From: Pratylenchus scribneri
Lineage: Eukaryota > Nematoda > Chromadorea > Rhabditida > Pratylenchidae
Assembly: GCA_030063045.1 (NCBI GenBank)
Contig: JAQSEB010000010.1
Span: forward strand, 744,001-808,000
DNA: 64,000 bases
Reading direction: 5' to 3'
Both the position numbers and the translations under genes were made by a program. Of the stretch, positions 1-11,781 are shown one piece after another. Numbering within the stretch: position 1 is the stretch's first letter; the number at the start of each line of letters is the position of its first letter. A model generated the notes under the pieces. The model ran no database searches. It was not told where the DNA came from and saw only the letters and a list, made by a program, of their open reading frames with translations.

Positions 1-182
1 CAAAAATTCCAGCCCCCCTCCCCTTAACCCCTCCTCATTTTTCCACCTCCGCGCCTTTGCCTTTCTCATCCATTTGCCAATTTCAGCCACAGAAGCAACG
101 GCCAGGCCCAAAAAGGCCCGCCGTCCATTGTTTTGTTGAATTCAATTCCCCACCCACCCAACCACCAAATGAATTAGTCAGG

Positions 183-3100
183 ATGGCCGTCAAAATAACA
201 ATGCGGTTTCTTCCAGTGCCATCAAAAACATTTCCAAATAGAAGAATATTTTCATCATCGCATTTGCTGTTGATTTTGGCCATCACATTCGCATTCACCC
301 AGCAACAAAGGAGTCAGGCTGCATTGCTTCAAGGTAGAGTGATTGTCAATTGGTTTTTGACCCATATCTCAACGAGGCAAAGGCCAATTTAGGAAGGCGA
401 TATACCATTGGAAAGCCAAAAGTGTCCTCTACAAAATGGCCATTTTAAATTTTATAAAATCCAGGCTTTAACAAAAGTTACATGTCTTTGAGTGGAATAA
501 ACCAGAATTTGATTGTTGAAGGAAATTGCCGCTTATTTTACAAATTATTTTAACATTTCAAAAAACAATTAGAATTGGCCACTTTTTAGAGGATATTTAA
601 GGCTTTCAAATGCCATATCGCCTTCCTGAATGGGCTCTTTCCCTCTCAAGATATGACCAAAAGAACCGAATAAATCGGGTTAAAAATGGCCAAAGCCCAA
701 AAGCAAAATTGAATTCCATAAATCCATGCACACATTTTCGGCCACATAAATCTAATCTTTCATCTTGCCATCAATCTTTTTCATCCCCTCTCCATCCCTC
801 CTCATTTTTCCCCGTTTTTGTGTCAATTTTCGTCCCCAATCCTAAATGATGTTGACAACATTTTTGTTGCCCAAAATAGGTAAAAATAAAAATGTCAGCG
901 ATATTTGTGGGCAGAAAAGACTGAAAAATAGAATTTGGCTTTTTGTGCTCTAAATTTGAACGCGCGTCAAACCCGAAAAACTCGCCCACCAACCCCCACA
1001 GCCTTGGCCACATTTCCGTCCATCTTTCCCGATTTAGAAAAGCTGCCGGTCGGTCGGCATCAGCTGAAAAGTAAGCCTTAGGGAAAAGATGACATCAGAG
1101 CTTAAGCCGGCAAAAAGGAAGCCGAAGAAAAGGGAAGCTGGCGAAAAGGAAGCTGAAAGGAAGGAGAAAGGACAAGTGCCGCAAAAGGGGGAAAGAAGCG
1201 GATGATGACGACTAAAAAAGGGCAAAAGGGATCGTCGCCTCGAGGGACCAATTTTCATGTTATGGTGAATCCCTTGGCTTTTTTTTCCAATTTATGGGAT
1301 CAAAAATCCCCTCATATTAGGTCAAAAAAAGTAGTACAACTACCAATCATTGGACATTTGGCCTACTAAAACTATGCGATGAATCCCTTCTCTTTTTCCA
1401 ATTTATGTGTGTGGGGCCAAAGGAACCCGAAAGGAAAGAAACGAGGATAAGTGCCGTAAAGGGAGGGGGGAGAAGTGGACCAAGACGACTAAAAAAGGGC
1501 AAAAGGGCGAAAGAAAAGTGCCCTCAAGGGACCAATTTTCATGTAAAAATGAATCCCCCCAATTCCATCGCCTCTTTTTTTAATTTATGGAATCAAAAAT
1601 CCGCACACATATTTGGGTCAAAAAACTGTACAAATTAATGCCAATGCCACATTTTGGCCTATTCCCTATTGGGCTTTTGATCTGCTAAAACTATTCGATG
1701 AATTCCTTCTCATTTTCCAATTTATATGTGTGGGGCCAAAATCCTCAAATTCTATAGTAATATATTGAGGGGCTAAAAACAGTACAAATTAAATGATGGC
1801 TTCCATCCCTTCCATTTATCACCGCAGAAGCCCCTCATTAAAACCCATCCCCATTCCCCCAATGAATGAATGTGCCAATGCCATTTTCCCCCTTTTGGCC
1901 CAGGGGTCTATTCCCCATTGGCCATTGGGCACCACCGCATTTCCGTCCATCCATCAACCTTTTTTTTGCCTGCCCCATTCATTCTCCCGAACCACTCTCT
2001 TCCCACCTCCCTCGCCCCTTCTTTAGCCCTACTAATTAAGGCTTTGGACCGGTGGCTTCGGTCTTCGGGGAGCCAAATGAAGCCCGGGAGCCGGGTATGC
2101 CGACAAATTACATTTTTCGCTTTTTTGCGGCAGGCGATGGATTAGTGCCTGCCTCATTGGCCACAAATTGCCACTTCTCTGCCCCCACGTCCGTCCCCCT
2201 CTCCTTTTTGCCAATTGACTGTTGACTTTGCGCGCATTCTCATTCACCCTTTCCACCAAGTCGATTTTGCAGTGGCATTCTCGCCTTTTGCCTCTCTCTT
2301 TTGTTGTGGCGGCATTTTTCCGCGTCATTTGTGCCATAATTTATTGGTGAGGCGCGACGGCACCCCTTCACCCCTAAAAATTGGTGTCCCTAGGCAACCT
2401 TTTCGCCTTCATCACGCAATTTTGCCCCAACCCAGCAGCCAGTCAGCCGTAATAATAATTATTTGATGATGAATAACTGACGAATTTTGGATGGTTAGGG
2501 GAGGAAGTTGGCGCGAGCCAAAATAACAAATGCGCAAATCCAATTTCTTTTCAGCTGCCTTTGCTTTATTTGCAGACAAAATATACATACGGCTGCACTT
2601 TTTATTGAGTAAATTGACTTTGTTAAATGTAAAAGGGGCTAAAAAGTTAGTGGAAAGGAAATTGGAAAAGTTGGTGTGGAAAGGAAATGAAGTGGAAAAT
2701 TGGATGTACTTTTAAGCAGATACGCTCCAACTTGGCGCGCCGTTTATATTAACTCATTAAGGATTAAACCAATTTTACTAATTTTGCAATCAAATTAAAG
2801 AGCAGACTTTTGGCTATCAAAATGAAATTAATTTTATTTCAAATTTGTTCAGAATTGATGAAATTGTGCCCAAAAAACCATTTAAAATGATCTTTACGAT
2901 GGATTAGGGAAATTTTCTGTGGTTTTTTGCACATAAAAATTGCAAAAGTTTGGGATGGAAAAGGAAATGAAGTGGAAAATTCAAAATTGGCAAAAATATT
3001 TGTAGAAGATGTGCATTTTAGAAGGGCGAAATTTGCATGAATAAACAAGCACATTTAAAAATGGAGGCCACATTTTTAAATTATATTAACTCATTAATGG

Positions 3101-6100
3101 TACCAAATTAAAGAGCAGACTTTTGACTATCCAATGAAATTAATTTTATTTAAAATTGGTTCGGAATTTGAAGGAATGAACACAAAAATTTGAATAAATG
3201 AAATAAAAAAAATGGAAAAATTTTGAATAAAAATGGACAAATTTAGGCTGTGATTTTGGCGAAGAATTATGTGACCAAGGGGAAGTGTGCATTCCGGATG
3301 GCCTCTTCGGCCAATGCTATTCCGATCCGGAGGCTGCGCTGGTTCGACCGTTGATCCTGGACCGGGCACTCAGCGATGGACAATCCGAATTGGTTTGACC
3401 CAAACCAAAAGTTTATGGCACAATTTTGATTTCCAATTTGAATTTAGTTGAGGACGGAGTTGGGCAGATTGGCAGATGCGGGGCTGGATTGGCCCGCGGC
3501 CCGATCCCAATGCGTTTTGGCCTATTTCAAATTGGCTGTTGCCTTCCAACTTGATTATGACCAGGAATTTTGTTCAGTCCGGGATCCGGCCAACATTTGG
3601 GCACTGGTCCAGGTAAATGATGAAAATGAATATTAGGGATTCGGGTTTTGGCCCATTTCTCAATGAAGCATTAGCCAATTCAGAAAGGGAATATACCATT
3701 TTAAAGCCCAAAGTATCCTCTACAAAGTGGCCTATTTAAATTTTAAAAAATTCAGGCTTTTTTAAAAGTTAGATGTCTTTGAGTGGAATAAACCTGAATT
3801 TGTTTGTTGGAGGAAAAGCCGATAATTTTACAAATTATTTTAATATTTTAAAAACAAATTAGAATTGGCCACTTTTTAGAGGACATTTAGGGCTTTAAAA
3901 TGGTATATCGCCTTTCTGAATTGGTTGCTTCCTTTTCGAGGTGGGCCAAAAGAATAGGCTCATATCGAATTGGATAGACATTCATTTAATTTCAAATATT
4001 TTGGCCATAAGGAAATATAAATTCGTTGAATATAAGAAGGCCCAAAAATGCCGATTTTATGACAATTTGAGACCCCTTATTTTATAAAAATTTTCAGAGG
4101 GTACAAAATGCTTTATTGGCCGAAGAAGAGCAAGCGGAAGAGGAAGATGATGGGAATGAAGAAACGGAAGATGGAAATCAAGCTGAAGAGGATGATGAGG
4201 GGCAATCCTTGTTGACGGGTGGCGACCAAATGGATGGACAAAATGAGGAAGGCGAAGGCCAAAATGAGGTGGAATTAATCCCCATATTGCTGTTGGAGCC
4301 GGAAGAGGCTGAAGGCCAACCTGTCTATGAATTGGCCAACACCAATGAGGAGGAAAAAGGCAACAAAACGGAAGAGGAAAGGCCATTGGCCGAAAAACGG
4401 AACAGTCCAAATGAGGAGGCCATTTCAAAGGGGGAACAAAGTGAATTGGACGAATTGATGCACAAAATGTTGGCAAATAAACAGCCGGGGATGAAGCATT
4501 TAAGCGATCGGCAATTGACCCGATTGGTGCAATTTGTGAGGCAGCTGCAAGCATTGTTGGAGGCCAATGTGGTCGAAAGGGGTTGGTGGACAATTGACAT
4601 GAAAATATGGGGAGAAAGGGAAGAGGCCGTTTGGGCACAAGGCCATTTGGATAAGAAACTTTATAATCCGTGAAGAAATAAAGCATTTAAACCGAGTTTG
4701 ATGTGAAATGAAAGAGCTGAATGAGATCTATCAAATGATATAGAATACAAAAGGATTGGCTTTTAAAATTCAACAAAATTATGGCCAAAAAGCCGGCGGC
4801 AGAAATGATGCAAAAATATATCATATTTCTGACTGATGAAACTCGTTTTCTATAAATGAAACACATTTTCCGTAATGAAACATATTTTTATGAATTAAAC
4901 ACATTTTTCAATAATGAAACACATTTTCCGAAATGAAATACATTTTTCTTAAAGAATGAAACACAATTTCCGGAAAGAAACACATTTTCTGGAAAGAAAC
5001 ACATTTTCCGGAATGAAACACATTTTTCTGGAGAGAAACACATTTTATGGAATGAAATACATTTGGGGCAAAAAAACTTTTCCGGAATGAAATACATTTT
5101 TCTGGAGAGAAACACATTTTTATACAATGAAATACAATTTGGGCAAAACACATTTCCGGAATGAAACAAATTTTTCTGGAGAGGAACACATTTTCCGGAG
5201 AGAAACACATTTCTGGAATGAAACATATTTTTCCGGAATGAAATACATTTTCCGGAATGAAATACATTTAAGCAAATATTCCGAGAGAAAGCAGCAAATC
5301 AATCTTATTCTAACGAAAAATTTCAGTAAACAATTAACCAAATAATTTATGGAATATACCATTTGATAGCCAACATTTTGCCTTTTAAAATGACATCAAA
5401 TTCGACAAAATTGGTCGAGTATTTCAATAGATATGATGGCTCAAAGTTTAGCCATGTGTCCAAACGGTCTACGCTCAAAAAGGGTGATTTACCTTGAGAG
5501 AATGGGGAAAACACATTTGATTGACAATGAATAAATATTTGAGAAAATTTTTGCAGTGGAAGAGGCAGAAGCGGAAGCCGCTGATGATGAGCAAAATGGA
5601 GAAATGTTGATGGAGCCGAATGATGACAGTGGTGAAGGGCAAGAAGTGGTTGAAGAGGCACCCGTTCTGTTGCTCAAGAAGGATTCGGAACAATTTGACA
5701 ATGCCGACATGGGCTTGGCCCATACCGTTCATAAAATTGGTTAGCCCTAAACAAAAAAATGAGGCGAAATTGATATTTTCTGAAGGGGTTTCGGACTTTT
5801 TCCACCTAAATAAAGAAAACTCAGGGAACGAAGCCAGCAGGAATCAGAGGGAGAGGGTGATAGCCAAAACGGGATACCATTTAATTCGATGGATTATCCA
5901 TAATATTGGCCTGCAGAATGAAAAAGAGGGAACAAACTAAACAAAAAAAACCGGGGATTAAAGAAAGACACCAATTTAGCCTGAGTTTCGGACTTTTTTT
6001 CTTCCTAAGTAAATATGGAAAATGGAAAGCTAAGTAAGGGAACAGTACCAGAAATAGGGGAAATAGCCACGAAAATGGGATATTATCAATCCTATTATTT

Positions 6101-9100
6101 TATGGTAAAAAACTGGGAAGGAGGGCTGCAGAGTGCAGACTATCACAAATTTGGCCCTAAAAACTGGGAAAAGGAGAGCTGTTGGCCCATCGCCAGTGGT
6201 CTTCTGTGAAATTGGCTCCTTCCCCCAAGTCCCAAAACTAATCTCCCAACTCACATCAGTGGAATGAATATTTACAATCCACTATTTTCCATAAATTATC
6301 CAAAAATATTATAGCCCAAAGAATGGGAAAAGGGCGGTTGCCCTCCCATTATTACCATAGGCCATTGGGATATTGGGTTAGGGCTCTGGGTCCACCACCT
6401 CCCCTTCAATTCCGCAAATAATTTACCCCCATAGGGCCAATCAGCAGAGCGAATGTACAGTGAACATCGCTGATTGGAAGGGGGTGGAATTTGCATTTTT
6501 ATTTTTTGTGCCCAAAATAAGAATTTGCCCATTATTATTATTATTTTACAGTGAAAGGTGGCATCCAACGGGTCGAAGGCAATCGTGTGTATTTGCGAGT
6601 GGCCAAGGAGAATTTGACGGAGGAGGAGCTGTACAAGCTGATTGCCTATTTGGATCGCAAAATTGCGGCGGTTTGTCTTTTGGCTTAAATTTAAATTTGA
6701 TTGATCAAATTTGCAGCCAAATCGACTCTATTTCGACCAATTCCTCTATCAGGATGGCCAACTCAGTTTTCGAATTGCTCGACCACCACCCGAAACAAAA
6801 GCAAAGAAGCAAATGCCAAAATTGGGCAGTGCCAGCGGTGTGGCCCAAGCCGTGTACAAAAGGCGAAAGGATATTCAGGTAAATATAAGAGGGAAAATAA
6901 TATTTTGGATTGGGTTTTTGGCCCATAACTCAACGAGGCAATTACCAATTTGGGAAGGCGATATATCATTTTAAAGCCCAAAGTGTCCTCTAAAAAGTGG
7001 CCATTTTAAATTTTATAAAATCCAAGCTTTATAAAAAGTTACATGTCTTTGAGTGGAATAAACCCGAATTTGATTGTTGGAGGAAAATCCGCTTATTTTA
7101 CAAATTATTTTAACATTTCAAAAAACAATTAGATTGGCCACTTTTTAGAGGACATTTAGGGCTTTCAAATGGCATATCGCCTTCCTGAATTGGTTACTTC
7201 CTTCTCGAGATATGGCCAAAATAACAGCCTCGATTATTTAAATGCCTTATTTAATGCATTTTTATGCCCTTATTCACAATTTTTTCAGACATTGGCCGGT
7301 GTGCGCGTAGATGAAACCGGCATTGGGAGTGGCAAGGTAAAATAAACCCAAAAATGCCAAAAATTTAATTCCCTTCCAATTATTTTTAGGACGTCGTCCC
7401 ACTGGAACGTTCCCAACGTGACCAATTGTTTGTGCCAATTTTGGCAGTTTGCGGCCTCACAATTTGCGCACTCCTCTCCGTGCTGGCCGCCAGTCTAATC
7501 AGTCGACGGCGTCAAAGGAAGGCTGCGGCCGGTGGCCCATTGTTGCCACAAACCGTCGACCAAGTTGATGGCAAGCTGTACGAGCAATTGTGCCGAGAGA
7601 AAAGGGCCACCGACGGACCCCGGGCCGTCACTGTGGTGGAAGCCGGCGGTCAACGTTCCAAACATTCGTCCACTTCTTCCTGGCCTGGGGATGAGCCAGC
7701 CCCAGTGGCCACCGATTTGGACATTAGCACTGTATGTTTATTGGGGGGTAAATTTGGGTTATTTTGTCGTATTACTCTTGAGGACCCAATGTGTTTTTTT
7801 TTTTCGGACTAATTTAATGTCATTTTGAAGAGCAAAATTTTGGCTATTGAATTGTTTATTTTACTAAAAATATAGGTTCATCCTTTTATGAAATTTTCGA
7901 GAAAAATGATGGTACCATTTCCCATTCTTTGCACCTTTTGCCCCCAAATTTAGGCTATAATTTGCCTTGGCATAACTCAGAAAGATTAAACCATTTTCAG
8001 CATTATTTAGGGTCATTTTAAAGAGCAATTTATTGGCTATTGATTGAATATTCTGATAACAGATTGATTCAAATTTTAAGGAATGAATTTATTGCGGTAT
8101 AATTCTTAAGGCACTAAATTGTTTAGAGACTAATTTGATATCATTTTGAAGAGCAAAATGTTGGCTATTGAATGGAATATTCCCCTAATAGTAGATTGGT
8201 TTGTCATATTCTTTTATGGAATTTTTTGAGAATAATAAAGATGAGACTATTTTCCATTTTTTCAACTTTATTGGCCCTCAAATATAGGCCATATTTTAAC
8301 ATAGCATAACTCTTGAAAAATTAAACCGTTTTCAGCTCCATTTTTAGGAAAATTTTAAAGAGCAATGTGTTGGCTATTGGCTGAAATATTCCAATGATAG
8401 AATTGTTTAAATTTTAAGGAAAATTTTGAAGATGAAGTTGAGACTATTTCTCATTATTTCTTCCGTTTTTTGACAATAATTCTTCTATTTTTGTCCATAA
8501 AACTCTTTGAATTTTAAGCTAAAATCCATTTGTTTTCCACATAAGATCTTTTCCGGCTCTTTCATTCGGCATCAAATTCATTGAAAATAAAAAATTACTT
8601 CAATTCGTTAAGCTTTATAAAGCCTCATAGGTCCAAATTGGATTTCTACCTACATAAAGGGGGAGAGGAGAAAAAATGGCAGAAATTGTTTGTAAAATTG
8701 AATACATTTCATTCACATTTTGAAGGGACATGTGCTGTTGGCATTCCTGCAAAAACATTTGGATCAGCCCGAGGAAATGACCAAACAATGGGAATCCGTC
8801 CGGGACTATGCCCCGCAAGAATGCCAAACCCTCGCGGCGGAGAAGGCCGAAAATGTGGCCAAAAATTTGGACAAAAGCGTTTTGCCATGTTTGTTTTTTT
8901 AGGATTGGGGAAATTAATAATTTTTCGGCCTTATTTAGACGACGATTCACGCGTTAAATTGCACGAAAGTGAACAACAAAACATTTTGGCCGACTCCAAT
9001 GATTACGTGAATGCCAGCAAAATTTATGATTCCAATCCGGAATATCCGGTAAATCAATCAATAATTCATACATTCATTCATTTATTGTTGGGAGGGGAAA

Positions 9101-11079
9101 TTTCATTATTTGGCCACATTCTTTTGGCCATAACTCAACGAGGCGATTGCCAATTTAGGAAGGCGATATACGATTTCAAAGCTCTAAATGTCCTCTACAA
9201 AGTGGCTTATTTAAATTTTATAAAATCCAGGTTTTAAAAAAGTTACATGTCTTTGAGTGGAATAAACCCGAATTTGTTTGTTGGAGGAAAAGCCGCTAAT
9301 TTCACAAATTATTTTAACATTTCAAATAAAAATTAGATAAGCCACTTTTTAGAGGACATTTAGGGCTTTCAAATGGCATATCGCCTTCCTGAATTGGTCG
9401 CTTCCTTCCCCAGATATGGCCAAAAGAATGGGCTGGGTGCTGAAATTGCTATATTGGAAGGAACGTCCTTTTTCGATTTTTTGAATCGATTGTTGTAAAA
9501 TTTACTCAAATTTTAGACTTCGTGAATTTTTATAATCCTAAATCCAAAATTTAGGCCTATATTGCCACGCAAGCCCCATTGGATTCGACGGTTGCCCAAT
9601 TTTGGCAAATGATTTGGGAGCAGGGCATTGGCCTAATTGTGAATTTGTGCGACCAACAGGAGACGGCTGAAGGCGTTTATTGCAAATATTGGCTGGAGGA
9701 TGGTGGCCAAAAGCCATTTGGCGCATTTGAGGTTGTCCCAAAAAATATTTAAAAAAATTTTAATACTTTTTGTCCCTTAATTTACAAAAAAAAATATTAT
9801 TTTAAATTATTCTTTATTTGTAGGTCCATCTCGTTTCGGAGCACATTTGGAGTGAACATTACGTTGTCCGTTCGCTTTACCTGAAAAACATTGGCACACA
9901 GGAGACACGGACAATCACACAATTCCATTTCTTGACTTGGCCTGCGGCTGGCGTACCCGGCTCCAACAAGGCATTGCTCGAATTCAGGAGGTCCGTTTAT
10001 TGATACTTGGGCTATTCTTTTGGGGCCATATCTCGTGGAAGGAAGCAACTAATTCAGGAAGGCGATATGCCATTTGAAAGCCCTGAATGTCCTCTAAAAA
10101 GTGGCCAATTCTAATTGCTTTTGAAATGTTAAAATAATTTGTAAAATTAACGGCTTTCCTTCAACAAACAAATTCGGGTTTATTTTCACTCAAAAACATG
10201 TAACTTTTTTTAAAGCCTAAATTTTATTAAAATTTAAATGGCCAATTTTTAGAGGAAACTTTAGGCTTTAAAATGGTATATCGCCTTCCCGAATTGGCAA
10301 TTGCCTCGCTGAGATATAGGCCAAAAGCTTATGGCCTTTTTAAGGGGATGAGCATTTTTTAAAATTTTTTCTATTTATAGGAAAGTGAACAAATCCTATC
10401 GGGGCCGTGCTTCACCAGTGCTCGTCCACTGCACCAATGGTTCAAATTCCCTTAATCTTCCATCAAAAACTCCATATTTTATAGGTGGCGGCCGAACTGG
10501 AACATACATTCTCATTGATATGGCCACAAATCGCATCCAAAAAGGTACAAAAATGGGATTTTTACCCAAAACTTAGTGGTTTTTGACTTCTAATAAATCA
10601 GAAACCGGTTTTAAACCCTACAAACCTTATACCAATTTGTAGATCTCATCGAAACGCATCGATTGGTATATAATTTTGTCATGATTTGGTCAAAATTAAA
10701 GTGTTTAAAACCAAAAACTGTAAATATGGTTTAAACGGTTTAATACCCTTTAATTTTGGGCCAGACCATTACAAATTATATATCATTCGATGCGTCTCGA
10801 TGAGTTCTACAAATTGGTATAAGGTTTGTAGGGTTTAAAACCGGTTTCTGATTTGTTAGAAGTCAAAAACTAAGTTTTGGGTCTAAAAAATGTCACACCA
10901 TTTTTCCAATTTCATTCTCCCCTTTTTAAGGTGTCAAAGAGTTGAACATTGCAGCTTCGCTGGAGCATTTACGCGATCAGAGGATGGGCACCGTCGAGAA
11001 TGAACAACAATTCAAATGTGTGTTCAGTTGTGTGGCCGACGAAGTCTCTTCAATGTTGAAAGGCCTCCAACAGCATTAA
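183..11079 (+). CDS. ida-1: IA-2/phogrin-type receptor pseudophosphatase of dense-core vesicles
   Basis: Sixteen exons: 183-333, 3247-3392, 3448-3612, 4098-4581, 5557-5739, 6552-6670, 6717-6878, 7289-7336, 7390-7731, 8726-8888, 8939-9048, 9555-9731, 9824-9990, 10381-10439, 10485-10544, 10931-11079. They join to 2685 nt, 894 residues; human IA-2 is about 980. Order: signal peptide ([11 protein letters not shown]), the cysteine-rich [12 protein letters not shown] segment typical of IA-2, a very acidic linker (exons 4-5), the luminal ectodomain ending [11 protein letters not shown], one membrane span ([20 protein letters not shown]) followed by RRRQRK, and a tyrosine phosphatase domain. The WPD loop reads WPAAGVP and the catalytic loop HCTNGGGRTG. 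As in IA-2, the acid aspartate is lost, so a phosphatase activity is unlikely. The family works in neurosecretory dense-core vesicles. Exon 10 uses a weak acceptor (TTTTGAAG). Long introns hold several foldback elements. Confidence 0.93.
359..655. repeat. Foldback element family B, copy 1 (ida-1 intron 1)
   Basis: Roughly 300 bp. The left end runs ATCTCAACGAGGC..GGAAGGCGATAT..GTCCTCTACAAA and the right end carries the inverted version, TTAGAGGATAT..ATATCGCCTTCC..AGATATG. The centre contains ACATGTCTTTGAGTGGAATA. At least nine similar copies occur in this window, so it is a non-autonomous foldback or MITE; no coding capacity. Confidence 0.8.
2745..2935. repeat. Foldback element family C, copy 1 (truncated)
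   Basis: Contains the left-arm signature of family C: AACTCATTAAGGATTAAACC, AAATTAAAGAGCAGACTTTT, GGCTATC and AATTAATTTTATTT, then part of the inverted right arm. A second partial copy lies at about 3075-3175. Confidence 0.7.
3643..3955. repeat. Foldback element family B, copy 2 (ida-1 intron 3)
   Basis: Full-length copy with both arms: TTGGCCCATTTCTCAATGAA at the left, and at the right GGACATTTAGGGCTTTAAAA, ATATCGCC and GAGGTGGGCCAAAA. It sits directly downstream of an ida-1 splice donor. Confidence 0.8.
4820..5280. repeat. Minisatellite, about 20-bp unit GAATGAAACACATTTTYCGG
   Basis: About 22 imperfect tandem units in intron 4 of ida-1. Variants read GAAATACA, GAGAGAAACA or TTTCTGGA. Long open frames on the minus strand across this stretch repeat [13 protein letters not shown] words and are produced by the array, not by a gene. 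Confidence 0.9.
6909..7222. repeat. Foldback element family B, copy 3 (ida-1 intron 7)
   Basis: Starts TTTGGCCCATAACTCAACGA and ends CTTCTCGAGATATGGCCAAA. The two ends are inverted relatives, as in the other copies. It begins about 30 bp after the splice donor at 6879. Confidence 0.85.
7770..8430. repeat. Diverged family-C-like sequence (ida-1 intron 9)
   Basis: Three loosely related segments repeat the words TGTCATTTTGAAGAGCAA, TTGGCTATTGA and ATTTTGAGAAAAATGA at about 180-bp spacing. They resemble old family-C arms arranged in tandem. No gene is seen in this stretch. Confidence 0.5.
9112..9427. repeat. Foldback element family B, copy 4 (ida-1 intron 11)
   Basis: Left end TTGGCCATAACTCAACGAGG, right end CCCAGATATGGCCAAAAGAA, with the family centre ACATGTCTTTGAGTGGAATA. 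Confidence 0.85.
10013..10327. repeat. Foldback element family B, copy 5, opposite orientation (ida-1 intron 13)
   Basis: The centre reads in reverse (TTTTCACTCAAAAACATGTA), so this copy is inverted relative to copies 1-4. Arms begin TTTGGGGCCATATCTCG and end GAGATATAGGCCAAAAG. Confidence 0.85.
10564..10882. repeat. Foldback element family A, near-perfect palindrome (ida-1 intron 15)
   Basis: The left arm ACCCAAAACTTAGTGG..TTGACTTCTAATAAATCAG is mirrored at the right by CTGATTTGTTAGAAGTCAAA..TTTTGGGT. The arms are about 100 bp each. The inner part carries the family-A words CATCGATTGGTATATAATTT and AAACGGTTTAA. It lies in the intron next to the phosphatase active-site exon. Confidence 0.85.
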
Positions 11080-11781
11080 TAAAAATACAAAATGAACAAA
11101 GAGGGAAAACTGAGGGAACCGGAACACATTTTCACATTCACCAACAAAAACATGGCGACAATTTTTTATTCCATTTTTCTTGAACATTTTTGCTTGAATT
11201 GAACACTTGGATGCACTTTTTTTGATCCCAAAACTATTCATTTTTATATTCCACATTTTCCGCGGTAAATAAAAGATGGCAGAGTTGTTAGCATTTTTTG
11301 GATTTAAATGCTTAAAGATTTTCAAAAAATCTGGGAGTATAATTCCGAAATTTCAGTGTGACGTGTGAAAAGAAATGAGTGAATAAAAGAGGGGAACTTG
11401 TTAAATTTGAAAAAAATAATGAAAATGACATTATATCCAATTAATGAAGAGAGATTGTAAGCGAGACTGTTATAGAGAAGAAATATATGTACCTAACATA
11501 TAAACTCGTGGAGAGACGCCTTGCCTTGCTTGTCTCCTTTGAATAATTTTTATTCGATTTTCGATACAAATTCCGTGCCGCTTCGAAATGTGAGCCATTG
11601 CTTGATATGTATGAGTGGGTTTACTTTTTTGTCATAGCGCCCATAGCTGCGTTTAAAAGTGAAAAGCATCTTATTCACACCAGCCTCTTTCCATTTCACT
11701 TTCGCTATTCCCATCCATGGAGATAATTTTTATACTTGTGGAGAATATTATGAATAATTTTATTTAGAAATTTGCAGAAAA
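11080..11781. other. Spacer between ida-1 and CWF19L2
   Basis: About 700 bp. A polyadenylation-like AATAAA overlaps the ida-1 stop region (near 11078). Just before the next start codon there is a TTTGCAG acceptor (11771-11777), a good candidate for a trans-splice site. No repeat family or gene is recognised in between. Confidence 0.6.
11771..11777 (+). promoter_or_regulatory. Candidate spliced-leader acceptor for CWF19L2
   Basis: TTTGCAG ends 4 bases before the ATG at 11782, and no upstream coding exon is needed. This placement is typical of nematode trans-splicing. Inference from position and consensus only. Confidence 0.5.

Larger units (their letters stand above)
334..3246. other. Intron 1 of ida-1, 2.9 kb, repeat-containing
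   Basis: This long first intron separates the signal-peptide exon from the rest of ida-1. It holds one family-B foldback element near 359-655, a pair of similar segments at about 1260-1430 and 1540-1740 (each with a run like CCAATTTATG.GTGGGGCC), and family-C foldback sequence at about 2745-2935 and 3075-3175. Open frames here have no family match and look fortuitous. Confidence 0.6.

Noticed and set aside
4057..4686. 209-residue minus-strand open frame
   Set aside because: Shadow of the acidic ida-1 exon 4 on the plus strand; its proline- and histidine-rich composition is what the reverse of Glu/Asp codons gives.
4888..5362. Three overlapping minus-strand open frames rich in [15 protein letters not shown] words
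   Set aside because: They are translations of the 20-bp minisatellite in an ida-1 intron; no start context, domain or splice support.
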